64,000 nt of DNA from Lachnospiraceae bacterium (lineage in GTDB: Bacteria; Bacillota; Clostridia; Lachnospirales; Lachnospiraceae). The first letter of the stretch is position 1. Each line of letters opens with the position of its first letter. The position numbers and the translations under genes are program-made. Positions 17,845 through 25,835 of the stretch are shown piece by piece. The stretch is from contig JAFZSQ010000033.1 of the NCBI GenBank assembly GCA_017619295.1, forward strand, positions 50,272 through 114,271. Reading direction: 5' to 3'. A model generated the notes under the pieces. The model worked only from the letters and a program-made list of their open reading frames with translations. It was not told the origin of the DNA and searched no databases.

Positions 17845-18762
17845 TTATTTAAGGAAGCCGTTAATAATCTGCTCTTCCGCTTCCTCTTCGGTAAGTCCGA
17901 GAGTCATAAGCTTAATAAGCTGATCTCCCGCAATCTTTCCGATGGCTGCCTCATGAATAAGTGCCGCGTCAACATTTGCCGCGTCAAGCTGAGGAACCGC
18001 CAAAACCCTTGCCTCATCCATGATGATGGCATCGCACTCTGAATGTCCGGAGCACACAGCGTCTCCGATAATTCTTGAGTCAAATTTCTGATAGGATTTA
18101 TCTCTCGCAACAGCTCTTGAAACAATGTCAGTGGCTGCTCCGTCACCCTTTAAATCCACCGTATAAATACTCTCGGCGTACTGCTCTCCGTGGGTCATAA
18201 GTCTTTCGTGAACATTAAGCCTTGCACCGGCCTTGAGCTCGGCCTTGCTGGTTCTGACGGTGGAATCAACGCCCTTAATCTGAACCATCTCCATCTCCAT
18301 GAAGCTGTCTTCCTCCATGTAGACCTCGGTTCCGGGATTAAGGATTCTCTTTCCGTTTCCGTCACCCTCGCCGTAGTGCTTCTCAACATATTTAACCTTG
18401 GAATTCTTGCCAACGTAGAATCTGTGAATTCCGTCATGCTGCGAGTCCTGATTGCCGCAATTGTGAATTCCGCAACCCGCAACAATCACCACATCACAGT
18501 CATCTCCGATGTAGAAATCGTTATAAACCACTTCCTTAAGTCCGCTCTCGCTTAAAACCACGGGAATGTGCACGCTCTCATGCTTGGTGCCGGGCTTAAT
18601 TCTGATATCGATACCGGAAACATCGGTCTTACTTGTAATCTCAATATTTGCTGTGGAATTTCTTCCTGCAGAAGCGCCGTTTGCTCTGATGTTGTAGGCA
18701 CCTTCAGGCACCTCGTGAAGATCGGCTACTTCAAGAAGAATCCTCTTTTGAATCTCATCCAT
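17845..18762 (-). CDS. SufB/SufD-family Fe-S scaffold protein, short form
   Basis: A 305-residue SufBD-type beta-helix protein. The C-terminal signature HEAAIGKIAGDQLIKLMTLGLTEEEAEEQII is diagnostic. E. coli SufB is about 495 residues, so this is a compact form that lacks most of the N-terminal region. Possible cluster ligands include cysteines in AGCGIHNCGNQ and SGHSEC. Its only partner here is SufC, matching the reduced SufBC-only (SMS-type) machinery known in archaea and clostridia. I chose the ATG at 18762 because AGGAGG sits 7 nt upstream, overlapping the sufC stop. A TTG six bases earlier is too close to that site. Confidence 0.88.
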   Translation of the reverse strand: MDEIQKRILLEVADLHEVPEGAYNIRANGASAGRNSTANIEITSKTDVSGIDIRIKPGTKHESVHIPVVLSESGLKEVVYNDFYIGDDCDVVIVAGCGIHNCGNQDSQHDGIHRFYVGKNSKVKYVEKHYGEGDGNGKRILNPGTEVYMEEDSFMEMEMVQIKGVDSTVRTSKAELKAGARLNVHERLMTHGEQYAESIYTVDLKGDGAATDIVSRAVARDKSYQKFDSRIIGDAVCSGHSECDAIIMDEARVLAVPQLDAANVDAALIHEAAIGKIAGDQLIKLMTLGLTEEEAEEQIINGFLK

Positions 18763-18773
18763 GAACAATCCTC

Positions 18774-19505
18774 CTAACCTTGCAGCATGTCACAGGTTCC
18801 GAGGGCTGAAGATGTGCCGATAATCTCAGGAAGAATATCTTCCTTCTTGCCCTGTTTGCTAACCTGTCCGTTTGCTATTACTACTATCTCATCTGCTATG
18901 TTAAGGATTCTCTCCTGATGAGAAATGATGATTATTGAGCCCTTGATGTTGTCTCTCATGTGCTCAAAGACCTTTATAAGGTTCTGGAAGCTCCAAAGGT
19001 CGATTCCGGCCTCAGGCTCATCAAAGATTGAAAGCCTTGTTCCTCTTGCCAAAACCGTAGCTATCTCAATTCTCTTTAATTCACCGCCGGATAAAGAAGC
19101 ATTAACCTCTCTGTTAATGTAATCTCTGGCGCAAAGGCCAACCTCCGAAAGGTATGAGCAGGCGTCATTTATGGATAAGTTCTTGACTCCCGAAGCAAGT
19201 TTCAAGAGGTCAAAAACCTTTATGCCCTTAAACTTAACCGGCTGCTGCATGGCAAAGCTTATACCTGCCTTAGCTCTGTCGGTAATGCTAAGGTCTGTAA
19301 TGTCTTTCCCGTCAAATAAAATACGCCCGTTGGTAGGCTTCTCGATTCCTGCTATAAGCTTTGCAAGAGTTGATTTGCCGCCTCCATTGGGGCCTGTAAC
19401 CACAATAAATTTGCCTTCATCAACATGAAGGCTCAAATCCTGAATTATCTCCTTCTCGGCAGAGCCATCCTCTACCTTAAAAGAAATATCTTGTAATTCT
19501 AACAT
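18774..19505 (-). CDS. sufC: SufC-type Fe-S cluster assembly ATPase
   Basis: A 243-residue cytoplasmic ABC ATPase. Walker A is GPNGGGKST, the signature is LSGGELKR, Walker B is LSIFDEPEAGID and the switch histidine is in IIISHQERIL. The SufC-specific AMQQPVKFKGIK segment is present. SufC forms a complex with SufB-type proteins and drives their conformational change during cluster assembly. No sufS, sufU or sufE genes flank it. It heads the run sufC, sufB-like, transglutaminase-like, plsY, prsW, GH3. AGGAG precedes the ATG by 7 nt. Confidence 0.92.
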   Translation of the reverse strand: MLELQDISFKVEDGSAEKEIIQDLSLHVDEGKFIVVTGPNGGGKSTLAKLIAGIEKPTNGRILFDGKDITDLSITDRAKAGISFAMQQPVKFKGIKVFDLLKLASGVKNLSINDACSYLSEVGLCARDYINREVNASLSGGELKRIEIATVLARGTRLSIFDEPEAGIDLWSFQNLIKVFEHMRDNIKGSIIIISHQERILNIADEIVVIANGQVSKQGKKEDILPEIIGTSSALGTCDMLQG

Positions 19506-19641
19506 CTAAAATCTCCTATATCACGCCTCACAAGGCCTAATGTCTCTTGTTCGGTAAGTGCTTATATTATAACATTTCATATTTATTTTTCCAAACATAA
19601 AGTGTATATTATATGAAGTACGTATTGAAAGGTTGAACACT

Positions 19642-20727
19642 ATGAGAAGCAATAAATTCAACAAAGGAATGATTATAGTTCTGACAGCCATTCTGGCGAT
19701 TATTATTGTAGGTGCCATCGCCATCTATTACATCGGGCAGGACAGCTATCAGGCTATTGAATATGAAACTGTGGGCTTTGCCAACATGCGTGGAAATGAG
19801 GGCAAGGTTTATAAAGGAATCGGCGGCGCCTGGGGCGAAGACATTCCCGTAGAAGCCAGTGCTTTTGCCGTATATGATGGCAAAATCTACTACGGTGACC
19901 AGATTACGGAAGGTTACGTGGCTAGCGATACCCGCTACGGAAACATCTTCTCAGCAGATATGCCTTCAGGTTCCAATGAGGTTACTTTGGCCGATAACGC
20001 TTATAACGTTGGATACGGTCAGGAGAAGTTAATCGGCGACAAGATTTTCTACTGTACCGGACTGGATGACGATTTTAACATGATGTATGCATGGGTAAGC
20101 ACCGACGGAACCGAGAGAAATCCCATTCTTTCAAGAAGAATCAACAACATCTTCGGTTACGACGGAACCTACTTCTTCTACAGCGGATACGACAAGAAGA
20201 CTTCCAAGAACATCGTGGGCAAATACAACCTTGAGACCAACAAGGACAGAACCCTTTACTTCTACGAGGATGTGGGAAATGTTGGCAGCATCGTTGGAAT
20301 CAGCCTCTATAAGGGTGAGATTTATGCCATCACCATGACCAAGGCTCCCGAAAACTACGATGATAGAACCGCCGAGTACAAGGTTGAGGTTCGCGACAGT
20401 AAAAAAGGAAAGGTCACCAAGAACCTTCCCTTTACTCTCACCGGTGCCGCAAACTACGGCTTCCTATTCGACGGCGATACATTGATTTACTCAACCGCCG
20501 ATTCAATTTGTAAGATTAATCTCAATAACGAATCCGAAGGAACCGTCCTTACAACTCTTGGAGAGCTTGAATACTGGGGAATTCCACACTTTGCTCCCGG
20601 TGACGGATACCTTTATTATGAAACTCTGGCAGATCTTGACCCCGACACAGGCTTCAATGATTACTTCTATCGCGTAAGCCTCGACGGAGGAAAGCCTGAG
20701 TTACTTAACTCCTGGTTTACCAACTGA
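19642..20727 (+). CDS. Membrane-anchored propeller-like protein (DUF5050-like)
   Basis: A 361-residue protein with one N-terminal helix (about residues 10-32, GMIIVLTAILAIIIVGAIAIYYI) and an extracytoplasmic remainder. The rest contains repeated blocks of the type DGKIYY, GDKIFYC, DGTYFFYSG, GDTLIYS and DGYLYYET, about every 45 residues. This is the pattern of DUF5050/beta-propeller domains. There is no catalytic motif; a binding or sensing role is inferred. I took the ATG at 19642 because GAAAGG lies 9 nt upstream. An in-frame TTG at 19633 touches that site. The last 27 bases overlap the convergent Lgt-like gene. Confidence 0.7.
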   Translation: MRSNKFNKGMIIVLTAILAIIIVGAIAIYYIGQDSYQAIEYETVGFANMRGNEGKVYKGIGGAWGEDIPVEASAFAVYDGKIYYGDQITEGYVASDTRYGNIFSADMPSGSNEVTLADNAYNVGYGQEKLIGDKIFYCTGLDDDFNMMYAWVSTDGTERNPILSRRINNIFGYDGTYFFYSGYDKKTSKNIVGKYNLETNKDRTLYFYEDVGNVGSIVGISLYKGEIYAITMTKAPENYDDRTAEYKVEVRDSKKGKVTKNLPFTLTGAANYGFLFDGDTLIYSTADSICKINLNNESEGTVLTTLGELEYWGIPHFAPGDGYLYYETLADLDPDTGFNDYFYRVSLDGGKPELLNSWFTN

Positions 20728-21462
20728 TCTGTAAAGCTTTGTTCCCGCATATGCTGCAAGAATCAGGCTTATCCATTGCGAGGTGCTTAATCCTGCGAAC
20801 ACTCCGCGGATTTCATCGCCTCGATAGAACTCCAAAATAAAGCGAGCAATTGGATAAGCTATGAGGTATATGTAGAGAACAAGGCTTTTTTCTTTTATTC
20901 TAATCCCAATAATTACAAGTGTTATGAAAATTGCGAACTCTATCACTGCTTCCGTAAGCTGAACGGGCACCAAAGCCACGTTATTGGGAGCGTAAATGGA
21001 ATCCTGATAGGTCACACTAAAGAAATGTGAGTGAGTGGGTGCGCCATAGCAACATCCGACCACGTGGCAGCCGATTCTTCCGAAAGCATGCACAAGAGGA
21101 ATACAGGGAACAAGGATTGAGATGTAGTCGTTTTTGACAAGGCCATAATATCTGGTCATGACATTGATGCCGATTAGGGCGCCTATGAGACCTCCGTAAA
21201 AAACGAAGCCTCCTCGAATAAGCTCAACGGTGAGACCCAGATAGTTTGTGGTGTTACCGTAAGCTTTTATGATGTCTCCGGCGCTGACCAGAAGATAGAG
21301 GATTTTGGCCCCAAGCATGGCAAAAAGTGCCGAGAAGACATAGATATAGACCGCGTTCTCTCGCTGCATCTTCTCCCTACAACGAAGGAGAAGATACACT
21401 AATCCGCAAAAGAACCCGGTCCCACCTAATAGTCCGTATGTTGGAATATTAATACTTTCCAT
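20701..21462 (-). CDS. lgt: Prolipoprotein diacylglyceryl transferase-like protein (Lgt family)
   Basis: About 253 residues with seven predicted helices. The Lgt hallmark is seen as AFGRIGCHVVGCCYGAP, and the second conserved block reads RGGFVFYGGLIGALIG. In E. coli Lgt the corresponding blocks carry His103 (FHGGLIG) and Asn146 (GRIGNF); here they are Tyr and Cys. Such variants are widespread in Firmicutes Lgt-like proteins, but whether they all acylate prolipoproteins is less certain. The window encodes at least three lipobox proteins that need such an enzyme. The start is uncertain: 21462 matches the family length but lacks a good ribosome site, and 21483 is an alternative. Its 5' end overlaps the DUF4190-like gene by 14 bp. 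Confidence 0.8.
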   Translation of the reverse strand: MESINIPTYGLLGGTGFFCGLVYLLLRCREKMQRENAVYIYVFSALFAMLGAKILYLLVSAGDIIKAYGNTTNYLGLTVELIRGGFVFYGGLIGALIGINVMTRYYGLVKNDYISILVPCIPLVHAFGRIGCHVVGCCYGAPTHSHFFSVTYQDSIYAPNNVALVPVQLTEAVIEFAIFITLVIIGIRIKEKSLVLYIYLIAYPIARFILEFYRGDEIRGVFAGLSTSQWISLILAAYAGTKLYRSVGKPGVK

Positions 21463-21931
21463 AGAAATTGTAGAAGAAATCATCTGCTGCTCTTTCAAAC
21501 TCTCTGGAGCTTGAAACTGCGCCCAAAGCACCTACACATGCTACGCAAGCAAGCAGGGCAAGTAAGCCGCCGATCAAACCGATAAGGCATGTTACGAAAC
21601 CTGCTGTTCTGATTCCTTCGTTAAATCCGTCCTTCTTAGCAGAGCTTGCAAGAACAAGACCGATAACGCTCAAAATAAGTGAAACGAATCCTGAGAAACC
21701 GCCCCAAATAAACACGATTGAAATGATTCCGAGAACCAATGAAGCTACCGCTTTATTCTTTCCGGGAACTACTACGGGATAGTTGGGAACCTGATAATAC
21801 TGGTTCTGATTGTTCTGTCCGTACTGGTTCTGGCTGTACTGATTCTGATTTGAGAACTGTCCCTGGCCCTGTGTCTGATTCTCAGCACCTGTGGTGTTCA
21901 TATTCTCATTATTCAAGTTATTGCTGTCCAT
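21449..21931 (-). CDS. DUF4190-like small membrane protein with Asn/Gln-rich head
   Basis: A 160-residue protein. Residues 1-55 are low-complexity and rich in Asn, Gln and Tyr (QNQYSQNQYGQNNQNQYYQ), followed by two hydrophobic helices (about 60-90 and 105-135). The order GKNKAVASLVLGIISIVF then GFVTCLIGLIGGLLALL is that of DUF4190 proteins. The function of this family is unknown. The ATG at 21931 follows GGGAGG by 8 nt. It is cotranscribed with and overlaps the Lgt-like gene. Confidence 0.7.
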   Translation of the reverse strand: MDSNNLNNENMNTTGAENQTQGQGQFSNQNQYSQNQYGQNNQNQYYQVPNYPVVVPGKNKAVASLVLGIISIVFIWGGFSGFVSLILSVIGLVLASSAKKDGFNEGIRTAGFVTCLIGLIGGLLALLACVACVGALGAVSSSREFERAADDFFYNFYGKY

Positions 21932-22112
21932 TTCTACTACCTCCCTCGAGTGATATGAATCACTTAGAATTATACTATTTTGCGAAATTAGCGTCAAATC
22001 CCTGCCCTGGCCGATTGGAAAACCATTATGCGAATATTTCTTGCAATTTCAATTATTGTCTGATAAAATAAAGAATACTTACCGGGGAGCAACGTGTTGA
22101 GAGGGAATACAT

Positions 22113-22586
22113 ATGTATGATGACTATAGGCTAAGAACCAAGAGTCTGATTAAGTGGTACGAATACCAAATGCAGATGGGCAATCAGCCCGAGCAGCCGC
22201 CCACAAAGGAAGAATTAGAAGCGGCGGCCGAAGAAGTCCTGACAGAGGCAGGTTTAGATGCCAATAACGCTGCCGGAGTGGCTGAGGAAGCTGCAAACGC
22301 TGCTGCAGGCGGCTTTGGTGACGGAGAAGAAGAAATCGATCTTGATGCTGCAGGCTTAAGTGCCGAGGATCAGGACCTTTATGCAAGCATTATGGCCAAG
22401 TTCCAGGATGCTAAGCAAAATAGCGTAGATGACGTATTTGCCATGGCAAATGAAGCTATAGCGGCGGAAGGCGGCGACGCAGGTGCACCTGCAGAGGAAC
22501 TTTCCGAGGAAGATCTGATAGCTTCCATATGCAAGCCCAAGCAAAACAACGTAGACGACCTGGTAAAACAGGCCAGAGAACAATAA
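22113..22586 (+). CDS. Acidic protein of unknown function with a duplicated motif
   Basis: A 157-residue soluble protein I do not recognise. It is strongly acidic and Ala-rich. The N-terminus (MYDDYRLRTKSLIKWYEYQM) is the only basic part. Two related segments occur in the C-terminal half: KQNSVDDVFAMANE near residue 104 and KQNNVDDLVKQARE at the end, each preceded by an acidic S-x-E-D stretch. This suggests an internal duplication, perhaps a peptide-binding or adaptor module. It has its own terminator and stands alone between divergent and convergent neighbours. A weak AGAGGG precedes the ATG. Confidence 0.6.
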   Translation: MYDDYRLRTKSLIKWYEYQMQMGNQPEQPPTKEELEAAAEEVLTEAGLDANNAAGVAEEAANAAAGGFGDGEEEIDLDAAGLSAEDQDLYASIMAKFQDAKQNSVDDVFAMANEAIAAEGGDAGAPAEELSEEDLIASICKPKQNNVDDLVKQAREQ

Positions 22587-22595
22587 GGCAAACAA

Positions 22596-22622
22596 AAATC
22601 CGAGCTCAAAGAGCTCGGATTT
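22596..22622. terminator. Bidirectional terminator
   Basis: Stem AAATCCGAGCTC pairs with GAGCTCGGATTT around an AAA loop. It lies between two convergent genes and has A/T tracts on both sides, so it can serve both strands. Confidence 0.88.
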
Positions 22623-22624
22623 AT

Positions 22625-22819
22625 TTACATACTGAATATATTCTCCCCGGAATCTTCAGCCGTATTAAAGTTGAACTTTCTGGTATGAGAAACTATAACA
22701 TCATAAATTGCTTCCGGCCGGGCCTTTAAAGCCTCCGCCTCAGAAGCAGATATTTCAACAACCTTTCCGGCAAACTCTATAAAGAATCTTCCGTCTTTCT
22801 CTACAATTCGAGGTTCCAT
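22625..22819 (-). CDS. Small protein of unknown function (64 aa)
   Basis: A 64-residue soluble protein, MEPRIVEKDGRFFIEFAGKV at its start. I do not recognise a family. It begins one base after the mgtC stop codon, has an AGAGGATA ribosome site, and is followed by a terminator. It is therefore a genuine third gene of the antiporter-mgtC operon. Its beta-strand-like pattern suggests a small folded domain. Confidence 0.6.
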   Translation of the reverse strand: MEPRIVEKDGRFFIEFAGKVVEISASEAEALKARPEAIYDVIVSHTRKFNFNTAEDSGENIFSM

Positions 22820-22820
22820 A

Positions 22821-23555
22821 TTATCCTCTCATCTCCTCAATGTGGTAAACGTAATCAAGTGAACCTAAGGCCTCAATTATCTCCTCATGAGTCTTATACT
22901 TCTTAAGCTCTCCGCTGGTGATAGATACAGCTACAGAATATACGCTTAAGCCCGAGTTCACATATGCGGGGTTAAGCTCGATATCGTCGATGATTACGCC
23001 AAGTTTTCTTATGGTTGTAACGAAATCCTGAAGATGGCTGGAGCTCTTAAGTTCCAGGTGAATCTCGAAGTGGTTGGAGCGGTTCTTCAAGTATCTTTCC
23101 ATTGCAGGGAAAAGATTCAGAGTGCAAAGCAATGCCACAAATCCGATGATGGTTACGGAGTAGAATCCTGCTCCGCTGGCAAGACCGATAACTGCACAGG
23201 TCCAAAGGGCTACGGATGTGGTAAGACCCTTAATCTGGTTCCTCGAAGAGAAAAGCACACAGTTTACGCTCACTGTAGCTCCTGCAATTATAACTGCTCC
23301 AGAAAGGAAGAAAATATGCGTTGCATACAGATCACAGATGAAGATATCCGTCAACATGGCGATTGTTGCCCCGAGGGTAACAAGCATAAATGTACGAACA
23401 CCTGCGGAATGCCTCTTGGTTGCCCTCTCACAGCCTATAATCGCCGCAAAAACAAGGGAAATAAACACCCTTAACAATACAGACCCAAGAGTCAGAGATG
23501 TGGCCCAATGTCCAAGCATTCCCCCGATGGGGTCGGCAATATTTAAAAACATCAT
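22821..23555 (-). CDS. MgtC/SapB-family membrane protein
   Basis: A 244-residue protein with five helices in the first 140 residues and a soluble ACT-like C-terminal domain. The family signature GCERATKRHSAGVRTFMLVTLGA is present near residue 41 (consensus GxERxxxxxxAGxRT). MgtC proteins of pathogens act on the F1Fo ATP synthase and survival in low Mg2+. In commensal Firmicutes the role is unclear. AAGGAGG lies 10 nt before the ATG. It is encoded 15 bp after a cation/proton antiporter, which suggests a shared role in ion balance. Confidence 0.88.
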   Translation of the reverse strand: MMFLNIADPIGGMLGHWATSLTLGSVLLRVFISLVFAAIIGCERATKRHSAGVRTFMLVTLGATIAMLTDIFICDLYATHIFFLSGAVIIAGATVSVNCVLFSSRNQIKGLTTSVALWTCAVIGLASGAGFYSVTIIGFVALLCTLNLFPAMERYLKNRSNHFEIHLELKSSSHLQDFVTTIRKLGVIIDDIELNPAYVNSGLSVYSVAVSITSGELKKYKTHEEIIEALGSLDYVYHIEEMRG

Positions 23556-23570
23556 TTTAGAAAATCCTCC

Positions 23571-25028
23571 TTAGAATCTATGTCTTAAGCCCCTGCGGTT
23601 AGGTGTCCTTATGGGACTCATCATGTCATATTCTTCAGCAGCAGAGGTAAAAGCTGCTTCCTCCTCAGAAATTGCATGTTCGGGAATTTCTTCCTGTATA
23701 GCCTGAATTCTTTCTATCAACAGTTCAAGTGAAGTCTTGGGAACTCCGTTTTCATCGGTTTCCTTAACCTCCACAATGTCTTCAATCTTCTTGGAGTAGG
23801 AACCTGACAGGTAAAGGGATAACTTACCGCAGGCAGGTCCTATAAGCTCATAAAGTACACTGGAAGCAAGGATTATGGTCTGAAGGGCATTTCCCGTCTC
23901 TCCTCCCAAAGTTCTGGCACCAAGGGCTGCAAGACCAATGGCAACTCCTGCCTGAGGGATCAGGGCAAGTCCCAGATAATCTCTTACTTTCTTATCTTTG
24001 CCCACAGCAGCACAGCCCACAAAGGCTCCTGCGTACTTACCCACAATTCTTACAACGAAGTACAAAACTCCGATTACAAGTAAAGGTGTGGCTCCCACTG
24101 CTCCCGATGCATGAACCAGGGAATCCAAATCAAATGACACTCCGGATCTTACAAAGAACAAAAGAAGGAGGGGTGGTGAAAAGTAGTTAAGCTGCTTAAA
24201 GAGCTTGTCATCATCTGTAAGATTGACGTACACCGTACTCATGGACATACATCCGAGAAGAGGTGATACATCAAGCATTGCACATACTCCGCAGAAAGCG
24301 AAAATAAGAGCAATTGAAATAATCAGTCTGTTATCCTTGGATCTCTTTTGAAAAAGCAAAGCCTTTAAGAAGAATCCAAAGAGTCCTCCAAGGGCCATAA
24401 TTCCAATATTTACAAGGATAGGCTTCACGATACTCATTGCCGAGAAAGCCTTGCCGGAAATAGATGAAACCGCAACGGAAATGGCTATACTGTAGGCAAC
24501 AAGGCCAACTATATCGTCAAGAGCAACAACCTGCAAAAGGGTCTCTACGAAATCGCCCTTCGCCTTGGTCTGTCTTATGGTCATAACTGTGGATGCAGGG
24601 GCTGTAGCCGAAGCAAGAGCCGCCAGCACAATGGAGAAAGGAAGGTTTAATCCAAGGATAAAATACGTAAGGATAAACACCAGAACCGAAGCCGTAAGAG
24701 CTTCAAGAACGGTAATTACAACAACCTTTAATCCATTCTTCTTAAGGGTGGAAAGTCTGAAGAACTCACCTGTAGAAAAGGCTATAAAAGCAAGAGCAAT
24801 ATCCGGTAAAAAGTCCATTCCGGTTACTACTCTGTCAGGTATCATATTAAGGCAGAATGGCCCTATAAGAATACCCGTCACAATATAGGCGGTTACGTTT
24901 GGAAGTCGCAGTTTCTTTGTAAGTCGGGTCATCAGAAAACCCAGAAACAGCATTAGTGATATGGAAATAATTATCATGGCTACCGGCGATGATGCGTCCG
25001 GGTAGTCCGGATATAGGTACTTAACCAT
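23571..25028 (-). CDS. Cation:proton antiporter, CPA2 family
   Basis: A 485-residue protein with about 12 helices and the Na+/H+ exchanger fold. ALDDIVGLVAYS carries the double-Asp motif of electrogenic CPA2/NhaA-type carriers. LPNVTAYIVTGILIGP near residue 45 is the usual first loop. The C-terminal 80 residues are hydrophilic and acidic, without an RCK/TrkA nucleotide-binding domain, unlike KefB/KefC. Na+ or K+ specificity cannot be assigned. It is the first gene of an operon with mgtC and a small unknown. Confidence 0.88.
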   Translation of the reverse strand: MVKYLYPDYPDASSPVAMIIISISLMLFLGFLMTRLTKKLRLPNVTAYIVTGILIGPFCLNMIPDRVVTGMDFLPDIALAFIAFSTGEFFRLSTLKKNGLKVVVITVLEALTASVLVFILTYFILGLNLPFSIVLAALASATAPASTVMTIRQTKAKGDFVETLLQVVALDDIVGLVAYSIAISVAVSSISGKAFSAMSIVKPILVNIGIMALGGLFGFFLKALLFQKRSKDNRLIISIALIFAFCGVCAMLDVSPLLGCMSMSTVYVNLTDDDKLFKQLNYFSPPLLLLFFVRSGVSFDLDSLVHASGAVGATPLLVIGVLYFVVRIVGKYAGAFVGCAAVGKDKKVRDYLGLALIPQAGVAIGLAALGARTLGGETGNALQTIILASSVLYELIGPACGKLSLYLSGSYSKKIEDIVEVKETDENGVPKTSLELLIERIQAIQEEIPEHAISEEEAAFTSAAEEYDMMSPIRTPNRRGLRHRF

Positions 25029-25089
25029 TAATAACCTTCCCCCTAAGTAATATCCTTAATTTTACTTCTTTTTTCACTAATAAGCAATG

Positions 25090-25119
25090 AAAAAAGCGTG
25101 GAAAAAATCCACGCTTTTT
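25090..25119 (-). terminator. Terminator of the phosphoribosyltransferase-like gene
   Basis: Stem AAAAAGCGTGGA pairs with TCCACGCTTTTT around an AAAAA loop. It lies 12 bases after the stop codon at 25131 on the minus strand and ends in T residues there. Confidence 0.85.
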
Positions 25120-25130
25120 GGTCATATCCG

Positions 25131-25769
25131 CTATACGATTGAATATCCGAAACCGTTACAGAGTGCATCTACAGGCATGCCTGCTTTACACATAGGACAC
25201 TCTTCGGGTTTGTATTTGAAATAGTCAGGTAAATCAGCAGGACTGTAAAGGTGATAAATGGGAATATCCATAACCTTTGTAGCCGCTGAGAATATAGCTG
25301 AGATACCAACAATCTCACCACCGTAGTAGTTAACTGTGTTGATAGCCTTGGTTACTGTTCCTCCGGTTGAAATTGATGCCAGAAGAAGAACAACCTTCTT
25401 ACCCTTAATCATATGTTTGCTGTTCTCTCTGAAAACGATCTGTCCTGCAGAGTCATATTCGGGAGTCGCAATGTAAATGGTCTGGTGAGCGTTAAGTGAA
25501 TGTACACCCGCTTTAGTAAGCTTATTAGCTAAATATGCACCAATAACTTCCATGTTATCAAGACAAAGCACCGTATCCACAATGTCTGTTACCATGTAAT
25601 GCTGCGCCAGCTCTTCACCGGTTGCCCTTGCCTCACGCTGACGGGCTTTCATGTCCGTTAAATCCATATAGTAATTAACGTGTGAATAAGGAGTGATGAA
25701 ATGTCCTGGAACATATCTTAAAACCACATCCTTGTTGGTAGCATAGTCGATTTTCTTATAATCTTGCAT
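25131..25769 (-). CDS. Phosphoribosyltransferase-like protein (orotate PRTase-like)
   Basis: A 212-residue protein of the type I PRTase fold. The PRPP-loop region reads VVLLLASISTGGTVTKAI. STGGT matches the phosphate-binding end, but the two acidic residues normally just before it (usually DD, ED or DE) are Leu-Ala. Catalytic ability is therefore doubtful or altered. The C-terminus has a CxxC (ECPMCKAGMPVDALCNGFG). The ATG at 25769 has GGGGGTAGG upstream; a longer frame adds 18 residues with no ribosome site. It is monocistronic. It could be a pseudo-PRTase with a regulatory role, but this is inference. Confidence 0.72.
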   Translation of the reverse strand: MQDYKKIDYATNKDVVLRYVPGHFITPYSHVNYYMDLTDMKARQREARATGEELAQHYMVTDIVDTVLCLDNMEVIGAYLANKLTKAGVHSLNAHQTIYIATPEYDSAGQIVFRENSKHMIKGKKVVLLLASISTGGTVTKAINTVNYYGGEIVGISAIFSAATKVMDIPIYHLYSPADLPDYFKYKPEECPMCKAGMPVDALCNGFGYSIV

Positions 25770-25835
25770 AATACCTACCCCCTGATTAGATTTGATACTA
25801 TTATTATACAAGAATTCTGACAATAATGGAAGTCT

